Below are positions 23,801 to 34,524 of a DNA stretch of 64,000 nt, one piece after another. The notes beneath the pieces are model-generated. The model worked only from the letters and a program-made list of their open reading frames with translations. It did no database searches and was not told the DNA's origin. Made by a program: the position numbers and the translations under genes. The stretch spans positions 11,185,719-11,249,718 of the forward strand of contig NC_064046.1 in NCBI RefSeq assembly GCF_932526225.1. Reading direction: 5' to 3'. Positions within the stretch are counted from its first letter, which is position 1. Each line of letters opens with the position of its first letter. This stretch comes from Nematostella vectensis. Taxonomy: Eukaryota > Cnidaria > Anthozoa > Actiniaria > Edwardsiidae.

Positions 23801-26800
23801 ACTTGATTGGCGGAGTTGAGAAGGCTTCAGAGACATGAGCGACGAATAAACGCTACACAAACGAAATGTTAGGGAGCGAAGTGTATCGAGAAGAGAACGA
23901 AATACTTTTTTTCTTATTTGTGTGGCAGTGTTTATGTTCCTCCTGTTGTTGTGTTTTATTGTTGTTGTTATTCCTGCATCTTTTTCCTGTTGTTCTGTTT
24001 CACTTTTTCCTGTTGTTTCTTTATACTTCTACTGTTATGGTCTATTGTTGCTGCACAGTTGAATACTGTTGTTATGCTGATAAGAAGTCGAATCATATGT
24101 TATCTTCAATGTCCTATCTCCTTTTATTTTTTGTTAAATCATCATCATTCATTTTTATTGAATTGTTTTCTTTAAGGGACAACAACTTTCGTTATACGGT
24201 GTCTAGCGCACAATGGTCAACAAAGTTCAAGGCAAGTATATTTTGTCATTACCACAGCTAAATAAATATATTTTTATTCAACTTGTATCACTACTTGTAT
24301 CCTCAGCATCAGCTTCAGCGACGATTCCTACACAGGCTCAACAGCGGTATACGGCCTCTTGACATAAGGTGAGAAATTCTACTTAATACTAATGTTCTAA
24401 GACGTTAGGGCCTGAGCCTATTATCAAAATAGTGACTTTGAATTCCGGCAAGTAGTTTATGTGTAAATTCTCGATGTACACAGTTCTACGGCGACAAAAA
24501 GGTGAAAAAAGTATTGAGGTGGACATCCAAATATTGTATGTAATGTATTAACAAGGAATTCACCGAGCGAGCTAGAAAAAAGATTGATTGATATGATTCT
24601 CTGGTCACTCTTTCGAGTAAAATATGATGCAGACCAGGGGCGGATCTAGCTTTTTGCCAAGGGCAAGCTTTTCTGAAAAAGTTTCGTCATTATTTTACCT
24701 TCGTAACGGTTTTGGAATGAACAGACACAATTAAAACAATAAAAAGGCAGCCCAAGGGGGGTGGGGGGTGGGTAACACCCCCTTTATCCCCCCCCCCCCC
24801 CCCCCCGTCCCCGTAGATCCGCTACTGCAGACTTCTCCCATGTGAGACTAAGGGACCCAGGCCGACTCCCCGTGAGGTCCAAGAAAGTATCGTTCCCTGG
24901 TACTCTCAAGGGAAACAGGATCCCGCGACAGAATCTGTCAAGTAGGGTGTGGAGAAACAATGCATGTAGCATAGACATTGCTGAAAAACGCAAGACTAGT
25001 TCCAGTACCGCGCGGTTAAACCAGCCTTTTTGTTTTGAAATGGCGGCATTTAACCGGCAAACTGTCACATTTTGGCGAATGCTAAGAAAACTACAGCAAA
25101 CATAAGGCTATAATTTTCTTTATGACTCCCTCATTATCACACAAATCTGTCATCTTTTGTACAGTATGGTTTTAATGCTGCAGTCTTTCGTACCTTTACT
25201 CGAACGATTTCAACACTACGATTGTGCTTGTTTTCGCCAAAGCACGCGCATGCGCATATGTTATTTGGCCCTGTCTGTAGCATATCAATCAGTGGCTGTC
25301 GTTTTTCTAAATGGTCTAAAAGAGCCTGGAGCGAGCGCGCGGCAGACCTGTGATATTCTAAGTCGTTAGGGACTAGGCTCCATTTCTAAGATGGCTGCCA
25401 GAAAAATCGTAGTAAACACGAATTCCTGCAAGTATACGTGGAAATTATCAACTTACAAAGCTCTAAAGAAATAAAAAAGCGGAAAAAATGATTGAAGCGG
25501 ACTCCCAAATTAGGTATGTAATGCCAAATAAGGAAATGACCGAGCGAGCTTGAAAAACGACAGTTTTTAAAACAAGATTGACTGATATGGGCCGTAGCAG
25601 GGGTAGGGGGGAATGATCATTAGTAAGGGCATGGTGCTGTGCCCCAAAAAACTGTATCGTGAACCCCCCTCCCTTTCAAATCCCCGGGACCTGATGCAGC
25701 TAGTGTGGGGCCGAAGGATGATGATAACTAAGGACTGTTATGAAATGATTACAATAATAACATCAACAAACAGTGCATTTTATAACGGAGATGCATCAAT
25801 CAAACTATCAAGCACAGTAACAATAAGTGCGCAAGCAAAAGCCATAGAAACAAAATCCATCACGAAGGCAACAACAAGAACTACATAAAAAAGCAGAAGC
25901 ATCAACAACTTCTACAGGGGTGGTGGAAGGGGAGGGGCGGAGGGGGGAGGCATTTACAAAGGCAACAGCGTCATCAACAGCAGAAAATCAAAATTCCATT
26001 AAGTCAACAACGACTCTACCCTGGGTACCAGATCCTCCAGACTTCTCTCGTCCAGTGACGCTCGTCACAGGACGTTAACACTGGACGAGAGAAGTCTGGG
26101 GCTCTGGTACCTAGGGTACAACGACTCGTCTCCTGCTATTACAAAAGTTATTGATAGTTATATTACTGAAAATATAAATAAGTATATTTCTAGTTATTTA
26201 GTTGCATTGTATGTTTGTTTTTCTTCTAGTGACAATTTTCTGAAGGTCTCGATATTCTACGAGGAGCTTTCCTTAGAAAAGATAATTTATGAGGAAGCAT
26301 ACCCGGTAAGTTCAGCTATGATAAAGAACTTTCATTGAGCGGACAACCTATAAATAAAAACCTCTGTTAAAGCGGAGAACCATAAAACTTGACACAAAAT
26401 GTACAAGCATCAAAACCAACCAAGCAAATCAAGAAATAATTCACCACCAAATAAAGCTGATACGTGCGCTCATCGTCCAAATGCACAAAACGGATCTGTT
26501 CCGCAAAATATTTGTTCCGCATCCCGTTTTTTTACTGGCTGGGAAGATGTAAGATCTTCCGAATGGTTCCGAATGGTTCTGCTGGCAAACTTGTGGAGTC
26601 TGGTCCCAAGCTGGCCCCCAGTGTAATAATGAATCTTGACGTAATAACAAGTGGTTCTTAAGGTAAACCTGGTATTCGGGAGGAGACGTTTATAAAAAAT
26701 CACTAATTCGACAAATGCTTTTATTAAATCAAATCATTAAATCAAATGTTCAATATTTCAATTTATCTTGAGAAACGGTTCTTTGCTATGAATATTTCAT

Positions 26801-28551
26801 CGGACATTAGGTCCCCATAAGGGTTCGTCTTTCCAGTTTTGAGTTTTCTTAGACATCTACAAAATAGTTTTGGCAAAAAAAAAAATGATTTGCCCTGTAA
26901 TCGTTGAATTCATTAGTTTTATATTTAAAAAAGTTTGGCTAAAATTTGTTGTATTTGTATTGATAGTGCCAATGCATATGTTTTTACAAACATATATGGC
27001 ACTATTTTACATATAACCAACCACAGTTGATCAATAAACGCCGGCTCAGCCGCACCTGTTGCAATTAGCAATTGAAAAACATTGTCTGAAACGTAAAGAG
27101 CAGACGTATGCCTTGCCTTTTGATTGAACGATTTGTTTCTACGTGAGACTAAGTGAACGATATTTTTCCATTTCGAAGTCAATCAAAGTCTTGTTGAAAA
27201 AGCGATGTCATATAAAAAAATTAGCCAAAAATTGTCGTTTTTGACAAACGCGGTCACTTCCGTATAAGAAAACTAATATATTCCTTATTTGAAAAAACTG
27301 CACGATTCTTGTCACTTTTAAGGTTTGCCGTATCGCAGGTGCTTCGTAAACTTTATGACTTGTAGTCAGAAGAGAAAAACAGTGACCCTGACCATCTTAA
27401 GTAAGCGGAGAAAGTATCTAAAAAGAAACTAAACTTTTCGGTACCAGACCCCCAAAACGACAAAGTTTTCTTCATATGGCTTTTATACGCCGCCCTCGAA
27501 TAAATGCCGCAACTGGATCACGAGAAATCAAATAGTCGCCACGGCGTCTATTCGAGTAAATACGTTACATAGATTTGGTCTTGGAGCCAGTCATCACATT
27601 ACCAGCCACTTGTTGTCATATCAAGACCCATTATTTTACTGGGAGCCTCACGTTTTGCAGCTTGGGGCCAGTTATTACATTAGGAGCCACATGGTATTAC
27701 GCTAAGAGCCAGTTATTACATTAGGAGCCACTTGGTATTACGCTAGGAGCCAGTTATTACATTAGGAGCCATTTGGTATTACGCTAAGAGCCAGTTATTA
27801 CATTAGGAGCCACTTGGTATTACGCTAAGAGCCAGTTATTACATTAGGAGCCACTTGGTATTACGCTAAGAGCCAGTTATTACATTAGGAGCCACTTGGT
27901 ATTACGCTAAGAGCCAGTTATTACATTAGGAGCCATTTGGTATTACGCTAAGAGCCAGTTATTACATTAGGAGCCACTTGGTATTACGCTAAGAGCCAGT
28001 TATTACATTAGGAGCCACTTGGTATTACGCTAAGAGCCAGTTATTACATTAGGAGCCACTTGGTATTACGCTAGGAGCCAGTTATTACATTAGGAGCCAC
28101 GTGGTATTACGCCAAGAGCCAGTTATTACATTAAAAGCCACTTGGTATTACGCCAAGAGCCAGTTATTACATTAAGAGCCATTTGGTATTACGCTAAGAG
28201 CCAGTTATTACATTAAGAGCCACTTGGTATTACGCTAAGAGCCAGTTGTTACATTAAGAGCCACTTGGTATTACGCTAAGAGCCAGTTGTTACATTAAGA
28301 GCCACGTGGTATTACGCTAAGAGCAAGAAGTACACTTAGTACTTCAACAACGCTTCGTCTTTAATAAATTATTTATCTATATTATGTTGCAGATGGAGAA
28401 TCTTTTAGCCGACTTTGGTGGTCAGCTTGGGCTATGGATCGGAGTTTCTGTTCTAACTGTCGCAGAACTCATAGAGTTGTTCGTGAACTTATTTACTTTA
28501 CTTTTGGTCAAGTCAAGAAAAGTTGACACCATTTCCTCTATCCTGTCGTAA
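15862..28551 (+). CDS. DEG/ENaC-family sodium channel subunit
   Basis: Twelve exons keep phase throughout: 15862-16169, 16485-16619, 17364-17638, 17843-17973, 18345-18505, 18903-19015, 20756-20853, 23688-23766, 24177-24231, 24307-24368, 26230-26305, 28393-28551; about 549 residues plus an unseen N-terminal exon (15862 starts in phase 1 and has no good ATG). TM1 is ALWLLGCLTVYAVMIFMCAQL, followed by the family signature FPAVTICNLN, then GNCYTFN, the GLS strand, a Cys-rich thumb (MSCLAAMQRDICNC) and TM2 with the pore signature GQLGLWIGVSVLTVAELIEL. The channel forms trimers in the plasma membrane and passes Na+ when gated by ligand, protons or force; which stimulus applies cannot be read from sequence. 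Cnidarian homologues include peptide-gated channels. Intron 9 uses a GC donor; exon 6 must use GTGTGA at 19016. An AATAAA follows at about 28569. Confidence 0.92.
17125..17299. mobile_element. Foldback insertion with long hairpin
   Basis: Lies in intron 2 of the channel gene. The 15-mer CCTAGCGTTCACAGG is present at both 17110-17124 and 17300-17314, bounding the insert. Inside, 17131-17221 folds into about 42-bp arms with a 7-base loop and about four mismatches (arms begin ATCAACACAAGGT). Confidence 0.65.
17762..17817 (+). repeat. (GACA)n microsatellite
   Basis: About 14 uninterrupted GACA units in intron 3 of the channel gene, 26 bases before the acceptor of exon 4. Confidence 0.95.
19791..19875. 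repeat. Two adjacent perfect stem-loops
   Basis: ATCATTTTACATCA pairs with its inverse across an 8-base loop, followed after about 12 bases by GTAAAGCCGTTAAA paired across a 3-base loop. Both lie in intron 6 of the channel gene in a block (about 19550-20420) with no coding potential that also contains TGACGTCA-type palindromes at about 19710-19730. Confidence 0.6.
20505..20720 (+). repeat. About 30-bp tandem repeat in channel intron 6
   Basis: About seven to eight imperfect copies of TTTGAGTGCTTTGTTCAGAC, ending about 35 bases before the acceptor of exon 7. Confidence 0.85.
20905..22230 (+). repeat. C-rich minisatellite (about 35-bp unit, about 37 copies)
   Basis: Units vary around CCCAACCCACCCCTTCTCAC then CATACCCCTATGTTAC, with 34-36 bp length variants. 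The array is so poor in stop triplets that several long frames cross it, but their product is only the repeat itself and they have no gene context. It sits in intron 7 of the channel gene. Sub-blocks (the TTATCACCCTACTCC version near 21268 and 22127) recur, pointing to higher-order duplication. Confidence 0.95.
22427..22650 (+). other. Short open frame, unassigned
   Basis: About 70 codons follow a plausible acceptor (TTTTTAG), but the frame does not match the phase required between channel exons 7 and 8 (phase 1 reading meets TGA within 12 codons). No family recognised. Probably a repeat remnant. Confidence 0.2.
22777..22940. mobile_element. hAT-like MITE (CAGGGGCGGGTCTAG ends) with poly-G
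   Basis: Left end CAGGGGCGGGTCTAG, right end CTAGATCCGCAACTG (inverse with changes), with a run of about 15 G just inside the left end. A sister copy is at 24635-24828. Confidence 0.6.
22940..23370 (-). pseudogene. LINE reverse-transcriptase fragment
   Basis: The minus strand encodes a C-terminal RT/thumb segment typical of CR1/L2/Jockey-like LINEs: LLGLHIDKTMTWDSHI, then YCSLVWGNCSKTRADQLQKL and NIAARIITRAVYTIRSHDIL. Upstream reading continues (LAINNKPIEK) only after a frame change in an A-rich run near 23285, so the copy is dead. It lies antisense in intron 7 of the channel gene. Confidence 0.8.
24395..24600 (+). repeat. Diverged copy of dispersed repeat family X
   Basis: Shares GTTAGGG..., AATTCC.GCAAG, and ACCGAGCGAGCT...GATTGA.TGATATG with 25275-25585 and 37225-37535. 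In channel intron 10. Confidence 0.5.
24635..24828. mobile_element. hAT-like MITE (CAGGGGCGGATCTAGC ends) with poly-C
   Basis: CAGGGGCGGATCTAGC at the left and GTAGATCCGCTACTG at the right, with a run of about 18 C near the right end. Confidence 0.65.
24960..25585 (+). repeat. Dispersed repeats Y (24960-25270) and X (25275-25585)
   Basis: 24960-25270 is nearly identical to 46127-46440 (GCTGAAAAACGCAAGACTA.., TTACCGGCGAACTGTCACAT-like core). 25275-25585 is about 85-90% alike to 37225-37535 (GTGGCTGTCGTTTTTCTAAA through TTAAAACAAGATTGACTG). Neither codes. Both sit in channel intron 10. Confidence 0.8.
26017..26118. mobile_element. Foldback MITE with 9-bp target duplication
   Basis: Arms of about 40 bp (TACCCTGGGTACCAGA... 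/ inverse) around a 20-base loop, flanked by CAACGACTC at 26008-26016 and 26119-26127. In channel intron 10. Confidence 0.8.
27691..28324 (+). repeat. 41-bp satellite array in channel intron 11
   Basis: About 15 copies of a 41-bp unit starting GGTATTACGCTAAGAGCCAG, each with two GAGCCA phrases and paired TTATTACATTA/GGTATTACG half-units. Degenerate units extend left to about 27575. It ends about 70 bases before the last exon. Confidence 0.95.
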
Positions 28552-30914
28552 TAAGGAAAGCGAAGAAATAAAAAGGATAACAATGGTTTTCATTTCATTT
28601 CAAGCATTCATATACTGTACTCAAATAAATGACTTGGTTGACAAAGCAACAATCGGCGAATTAAATGTTGATAATTTTTTCAGAGGAAAACGCTTTCCAT
28701 GTATTCACGCCATATTTCTACAGTTCTAGTATAACTCCTTTGTACCCCACCTCCTTTCCTAGGAACCACTTCCCCCCTTTTTCAATCAAATCAAATAACC
28801 AAATCTAGCTAGATGAATTTGAAAAACTATTTTTGATTTTTGACTACGCGAATGATTTAGAGGACTGACGAATTAATATTTAACGAAATTTTGGTACTTA
28901 GCTTTTAGATCAATTTAAGAATTGTATCGAAACTATACCTTTAAGTTTGGTCTTGAAGATGTCGTTCCTGCAAAGTCGCCGTTTTTATTTTCATATTTTT
29001 TTATCTTGGCTTTCCTGTCCTTCATAATTGAAGGAACAACTTCTAAACAGAAGCAAAGAAACTCGGAATTTGACTTTTCGTCGGTAACTTCATTAAAAAC
29101 TGCTCTTCGTATTTGGAAGGGCCGATCATCTCTCATAGTTTCGAAAATGATGCTCTTTCGAGCTTGAAATTTTGGTGCGAGTTACTGTCCGTCGATAATT
29201 ACACAGCGCAGACGAAAAGTACCAACCCAACTCTACCTCGGATCATTACGAAATGAAGGTACGACATTATTTCAATTTGAGTAGCCCATTCATTGTTATT
29301 TTTTTAGAGATTAGAGATGAATAAGACAAGCCTTTTATTGAGAATATGTCGTTTTTTTTTCTTTTGCCAACTTTATGTATTGCTATGCAATACCTTTTCG
29401 CTCGACAAAAGTCAGCTTGGGTTTTCTTGTACGCTGGCTTTAGTTCTAGATAGGCCGGGCCAAGTAATCCGATAGACAAGACAAAAGAAGTCTTTTGGGG
29501 CATAATTGAGTGCTTTGCTTATGGATATTTGCAAGCAAAGGTGGATTCATGATGATTTTTTCTTGTTTGGCTTTGCCTGGATGAGAAAATAATTTTCTAA
29601 TGAATCACCACAGCTCTCCTAAGTGCTGTCTTTTCTGAAACCAAATTGATTGCAAAATTGTTCACACTGCTATTCTGGGTCTGTATGAGCTGGAATTGAT
29701 TTGTTTGGCTTCGGGGTGAAAAGACTTATAAAAAACAATCTGACTTTGGGGATAGGGGTGTTGACTGGCCCTCCCCTCGTGAATTTTCCCCTGGATCTCC
29801 CAGAATGCTTTGCAATACGTAAAGACATCTTCGTGGTTGTACAATCCTTCAAGCAGTAGACATTGTGTTTTGAGGCCATGGAAATGTACCTGGAGGATCA
29901 GAATAAAGGTATCTATTTGTGCCTTGAGCTGTGTTTGCTGATCTCTCTCCCTTGTCAGGTATTTTGAGCGTTTTATTGAGAGGGGTGATTCTCCTTGTTC
30001 GATTTGAGATTTGTCAAAGGACCTGTGCTATTATTTGGCTTAAGAGTAGATGCCAACACCTTGGTTGGATGCATATCTGCAAGACCATTTATCCCTTAGA
30101 CTGATGCCTGAGCATCTTCATCTTGTTGTGTTTATTTTGCATTTATGATTTTTTTGGGTTGTGGGTACTTCCCAAAGCCGGTACAGGCCGGTTGAGGGGT
30201 CAATGTGTTAAAGCGTTTCCCCAAAAATGACAAAACAAGTGCAGAAGTGGTTTTTATATAGCTCGCCTGACGATTCCAAAACGAATGCGGGGGAGACTAG
30301 TGTTAATACAAGTTTGGAAAACCGATTTCGTTATTTTTTTTTTTAACTTCGCAAAAGGAAACGCAAAACAAGCTTGTATTTAAAAAAAAGTGGTTTTAGT
30401 AAACAATGCACACGCAATGACGTCAAATATGCGTGTCTATTCACTATGTATCTCTTGCCGACCAATCATAGCTCTTGTTTTATTAGCATTGTTCTAAAAT
30501 AACAATCCAGGCCCTTGGCACAATTACACTCGCGAGAGAGACCTTTGGAAGCGCCCGCAAAGTACGCTGGATCTTCGAGCATGGTATGAGACAAAACTTC
30601 TAAACCCTTCTCTAAAATGACGGCAGCGTCTCACACTTTTAATATTAAGAGAGTCAGGTGGATAAAAGGTAAGGCGATATTTTGTAAAATATGAGTCGTC
30701 TCAGCGTTTCTATTTTGAAAATCTCTTTTCTCTGTCTCATCTCCATTGCCGACGTGACATTTTTTAAAGCTTATTGGATCCTAGATCATGTAATATGCGG
30801 TAGCTATTTTAGAAAATATTACATTAGAAACGAAATTTAATGCAATATCAAAAAGCATTGGTGTAACGTTACTGAATATATGTTTCGTTTATTTTCCTTT
30901 ATCGTTATTTATTG
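28552..30914 (+). other. Non-coding spacer after the channel gene
   Basis: Begins with the channel 3' untranslated region (AATAAA at about 28569). I find no exon-like frame with splice signals and no strong repeat; A/T-rich throughout. Confidence 0.5.
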
Positions 30915-31133
30915 CAGGCCCGTACCCAGGATTTTTCTTGGGGGGGGGGGGGGGGGGGGATGCGAAATCTTAAACCTAATTTTCTCCATGGGGAACGGGG
31001 GGGGGGAAGGGGGGTGGGGGGGTGAGTGAGTTCTCTGATAACAATCTGACTACCCCAAAAAGAATAAAAAGGGATTTTATTATGCCTATGTAGTATCTCC
31101 ACGGGACGTTTATTGTCGGACGGATTTGGCTAC
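30915..31133. mobile_element. CAGGCCCGTACCCAGG-family element (one clear end)
   Basis: Starts CAGGCCCGTACCCAGG with a poly-G run about 25 bases inside. The interior (AAAAAGGGATTTTATTATGCC ... TCTCCACGGGACGTTTATTG) matches 62219-62435 and the inverse of part of 46929-47100. Confidence 0.7.
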
Positions 31134-31340
31134 AAAAAGGTTTGACTTACAGATTAATGGAGCAGGGGTCAAAACGTATTTTAACACTGGTGACAACCAC
31201 TGGTGACAAACACTGGTGGAAAACCACTCATGACAACCACTCGTGACAAAACCACTGGTGACAACCACTTGTAAAAACCACTCGTGAAAATCATAAGCGT
31301 CTTGAAAACTTTTCGTAACAATAATTAACGTTGATAAGTC

Positions 31341-31522
31341 ACGGCCAAATTCGTTATTGCGCGACCACGTCGAATTAAAAAATCCTTGTCTCGTTTGGGA
31401 ATAGCGCGTAGTCAGACAAAAGCTTTGGCGGCGGTTTGTCTGGTTTTGATTGCTTGGTTTGGTTGACTAACGCGCTAATTTTGGATTCTGGGAGGTCGCG
31501 CAACAACGAATTTGGCTATAAG
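31341..31522. mobile_element. Foldback MITE, CCAAATTCGTT family
   Basis: Left CCAAATTCGTTATTGCGCGACC and right GGTCGCGCAACAACGAATTTGG are inverse. A second copy is at 52315-52511 with the same internal GGGAATAGCGCGTAGTCAGAC. A short GACAACCACTGGT tandem repeat precedes it (about 31185-31300). Confidence 0.8.
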
Positions 31523-31610
31523 GCCATTTTCAATTCACTTTTGAGAAAAATACGTGCAATTTAACTTAACGCTTGGTCATAAATTTTAAGTGTAATAGAG
31601 AGACATTGTT

Positions 31611-32323
31611 CGGGTCTTGGTAAGATCTTTCCTCCACGTTAATAACATTGAGATCGCACCATTTTCCAGGAAATAATTAACAGAATACCACTCGTGACAA
31701 TTGGCTTTTATTCGATAGCAAGTGATCCTAATCAAACCAAACTCATACAGATGAAGGGTCTTAGTAAGATCTTTCATCCACGTTAATAACATTGAGATCG
31801 CACTATTTTCCAGGAAGAAATTAACAGAATACCACTTGTATAAATTGGCTTTTATTTGATAGCCATTGATCCGAATCAAGCCAAACTTATAAAGATGAAG
31901 GGTCTTAGTAAGATCTTTCATCCACGTTAATTACATTGAGATCGCACTATTTTCCAGGAAGAAATTAACAGAATACCACTTGTATAAATTGGCTTTTATT
32001 CAATAGCCATTGATCCGAATCAAGCCAAACTTATAAAGATGAAGGGTCTTAGTAAGATCTTTCATCCACGTTAATTACATTGAGATCGCACTATTTTCCA
32101 GGAAGAAATGAACAGAATACCACTTGTGACAATTGGCTTTTATTTGATAGCCATTGATCCGAATCAAGCCAAACGTATACAGATGAAGGGTCTTAGTAAG
32201 ATCTTTCATCCACGTTAATTACATTGAGATCGCACTATTTTCCAGGAAGAAATAAACAGAATACCACTTGTGACAATTGGCTTTTATTCGATAGCCATTG
32301 ATCCGAATCAAGCCAAACAAGGG
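31611..32323 (+). repeat. 144-bp tandem repeat, five copies
   Basis: Starts of GGGTCTTRGTAAGATCTTTC at 31611, 31756, 31900, 32044 and 32188 give a 144-bp period. Units contain TTTTCCAGGAAGAAATTAAC and TTGGCTTTTATTYGATAGCC. Non-coding. Confidence 0.95.
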
Positions 32324-33760
32324 ACTTCATATGTATAAGGGACCCTTCTCTCCCCATGAACACCCCCGCCCCTTTCCCTACATTCACATACTCCCCGCCA
32401 CCACCATCACCCCCCCCCCCCCCCCCGACAATATTAGAGCTTTGATGATCTTTGTTGTTCTTTGATGTTGTGTGATCCCAAAGAAGAATAAATTGCGCTG
32501 TACAGGTTATAGGAGACAGGGGCCCGCCTCCCCGATAAAAATATAAGGAAATTATCAGCACGGGCGTGGCTGCCTTTTAAATTGAAGCACTTTGCTCATT
32601 TACATCAGTACCATGAAGCACTGCGGGTTATGATTCATTGACTTTGGTGCAACCTTGAAATAATACTGAAGAGGAGCCTTTTTGCATTTGCCATCTCCTT
32701 TAGTCTATTCCAGTAAATCCCAGCCTGCCTAGCGTCCCAGTTGAAGCGGTCTTCAAGGGCGTACAACGAGCTTTTGTATAACAAGACCATTTTAATGTCT
32801 TTTATATGTTTACAGTTTGGTACATAGAAAACACACTCCCTGGCGTTCTACACTGGGTTTCCTGTGGTAGTAAGATATATAACGCCCCAGGTCCCACGAC
32901 GCTAACTCGAAGTTCATCTAGGAGCACAGTAAAAGCCCTATAGGGGTACCTATAGGGAGTAAAACGCCAGGAACTAACCGGCGTCTGCATAAGAACAAAG
33001 GATATTGCTAAGGGCTTTCGTTGCTTTTACAACATCTTTTCATTGTATTTACTACATCTTCCTTTATCAGCCATCTGCAGATATCTACCCTGCTGGTTTG
33101 CGATTTCACATAAGAAAATGCTCGCCGAACATGAAGGGAATGCTCGTCTATCATGGACAACTCAAGATCTGTAATAAAACAAAAAAGAAAACGATATGGT
33201 TGAATAAAATAATAAACAGAACCCGCGTGGAAACCCATAGCACAAGAAAAGCTATAAACTTTTATGTGTAATTCCAGAAAAGATCCACCTTATCCCCTTT
33301 CCTTGGAAATTCTGGAAACTGGTCTACCATTTTTTATAGAACCGTTTTCAAAGAAAATAAAAGTTAAAACCAATTTGCGTATCTGTAGCAATAACCCCCC
33401 AAACACACAAGAGAGCCGGCTTGCAGCGTAGCGTATCTAGTTCTCGCATTGGCCACACTATCGGATCCAAGTTGATGCTTAAAGGAGCTACGTCATCAAC
33501 TTCACACTTGACAATTTTCCAGTGGGCCACGTCTCGAAATTTTTTTTTTATCTTTATATGAAGCGACTAAACGAACAATAAAGTTCGTGTTGGATTCTTC
33601 GGGCTGGTTTCCGTTTCTCCTCTAAATGACGGGATGTCGTTTAGGGAAATAAACCAACACAAGCTTCAAGTGGTATTCTTTTGAACCTATAAAAACAGGG
33701 TGGTTTCGCTGCAGTTTCGAGCACTAGCCGTTTGCCAGAGAAAAACAACAAGTCGCACAT
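32324..33760. other. Spacer without recognised gene
   Basis: Contains a poly-C run near 32410-32426 and a short palindrome CCCTATAGGGGTACCTATAGGG near 32937. The phrase GAGCACTAGCCGTTTGCCAGAG at about 33719 has a relative at about 633-652. No exon supported. Confidence 0.4.
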
Positions 33761-34475
33761 TAGGGCCGTGGCAGGGGCTAGGCACAAGGGGCATGTGCTC
33801 CCCCCAATATTTTAAAAATATATAGGGAAATGACCAGTAAGGGCATGGCGGTGCCCCCCCCCCCCAATATTCTAAAAATATATAAGGGAATGACCAGTAA
33901 GGGCATGGCTGTGACCCCCCCCCCCAATATTTTAAAAATATATAAGGGAATGACCAGTAAGGGCATGGCTGTGACCCCCCCCCCCCCCCAATATTTTAAA
34001 AATATATAAGGAAATGACCAGTAAGGGCATGGCGGTGCCCCCCCCCCCCCCAATATTCTAAAAATATATAAGGGAATGACCAGTAAGGGCATGGCTGTGA
34101 CCCCCCCCCCCCCCAATATTTTAAAAATATATAAGGGAATTACCAGTAAGGGCATGGCGGTGCCCCCCCCCCCACCCAAATATTTTAAAATATATAAGGA
34201 AATGACCAGTAAGGGCATGGCGGTGCCCCCCCCCCCCCCCAATATTTTAAAAATATATAAGGGAATGACCAGTAAGGTCATGGCGGTGCCCCCCCCCCCC
34301 CCCCCCAAATATTTTAAAATATATAAGGAAATGACCAGTAAGGTCATGGCGGTGTCCCCCCCCCCCAATATTTTAAAAATATATAAGGGAATGACCAGTA
34401 AGGTCATGGCGGTGCCCCCCCCCCCCCCAATATTTTCTGAATGTTTATTTATTCTGCCCCTTCAATATTTAAAGG
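33761..34475. repeat. About 60-bp tandem array with poly-C runs inside a MITE
   Basis: Eleven copies of a unit made of a 10-17 base C run, AATATTTTAAAAATATATAA and GGAATGACCAGTAAGGGCATGG. The array is bounded by GGGCCGTGGCAGGGG (33763) and CTGCTACGGCACTG (34477), an inverted pair, so it appears to have expanded inside a transposable element. Relatives of the unit occur at about 44390-44470, 45290-45370 and 46000-46075. Confidence 0.9.
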
Positions 34476-34524
34476 CCTGCTACGGCACTGCACATAGATG
34501 TGTATTGAAATAAAATTTAGTCAC

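Noticed and set aside
27691-28324. CRISPR-like array (regular 41-bp repeats)
   Set aside because: Units are contiguous tandem repeats without unique spacers, in a eukaryotic intron.
33778-34407. 209-codon minus frame of GGGG/AMPLLVIPLYIF repeats
   Set aside because: Translation of the poly-C tandem array; no gene signals.
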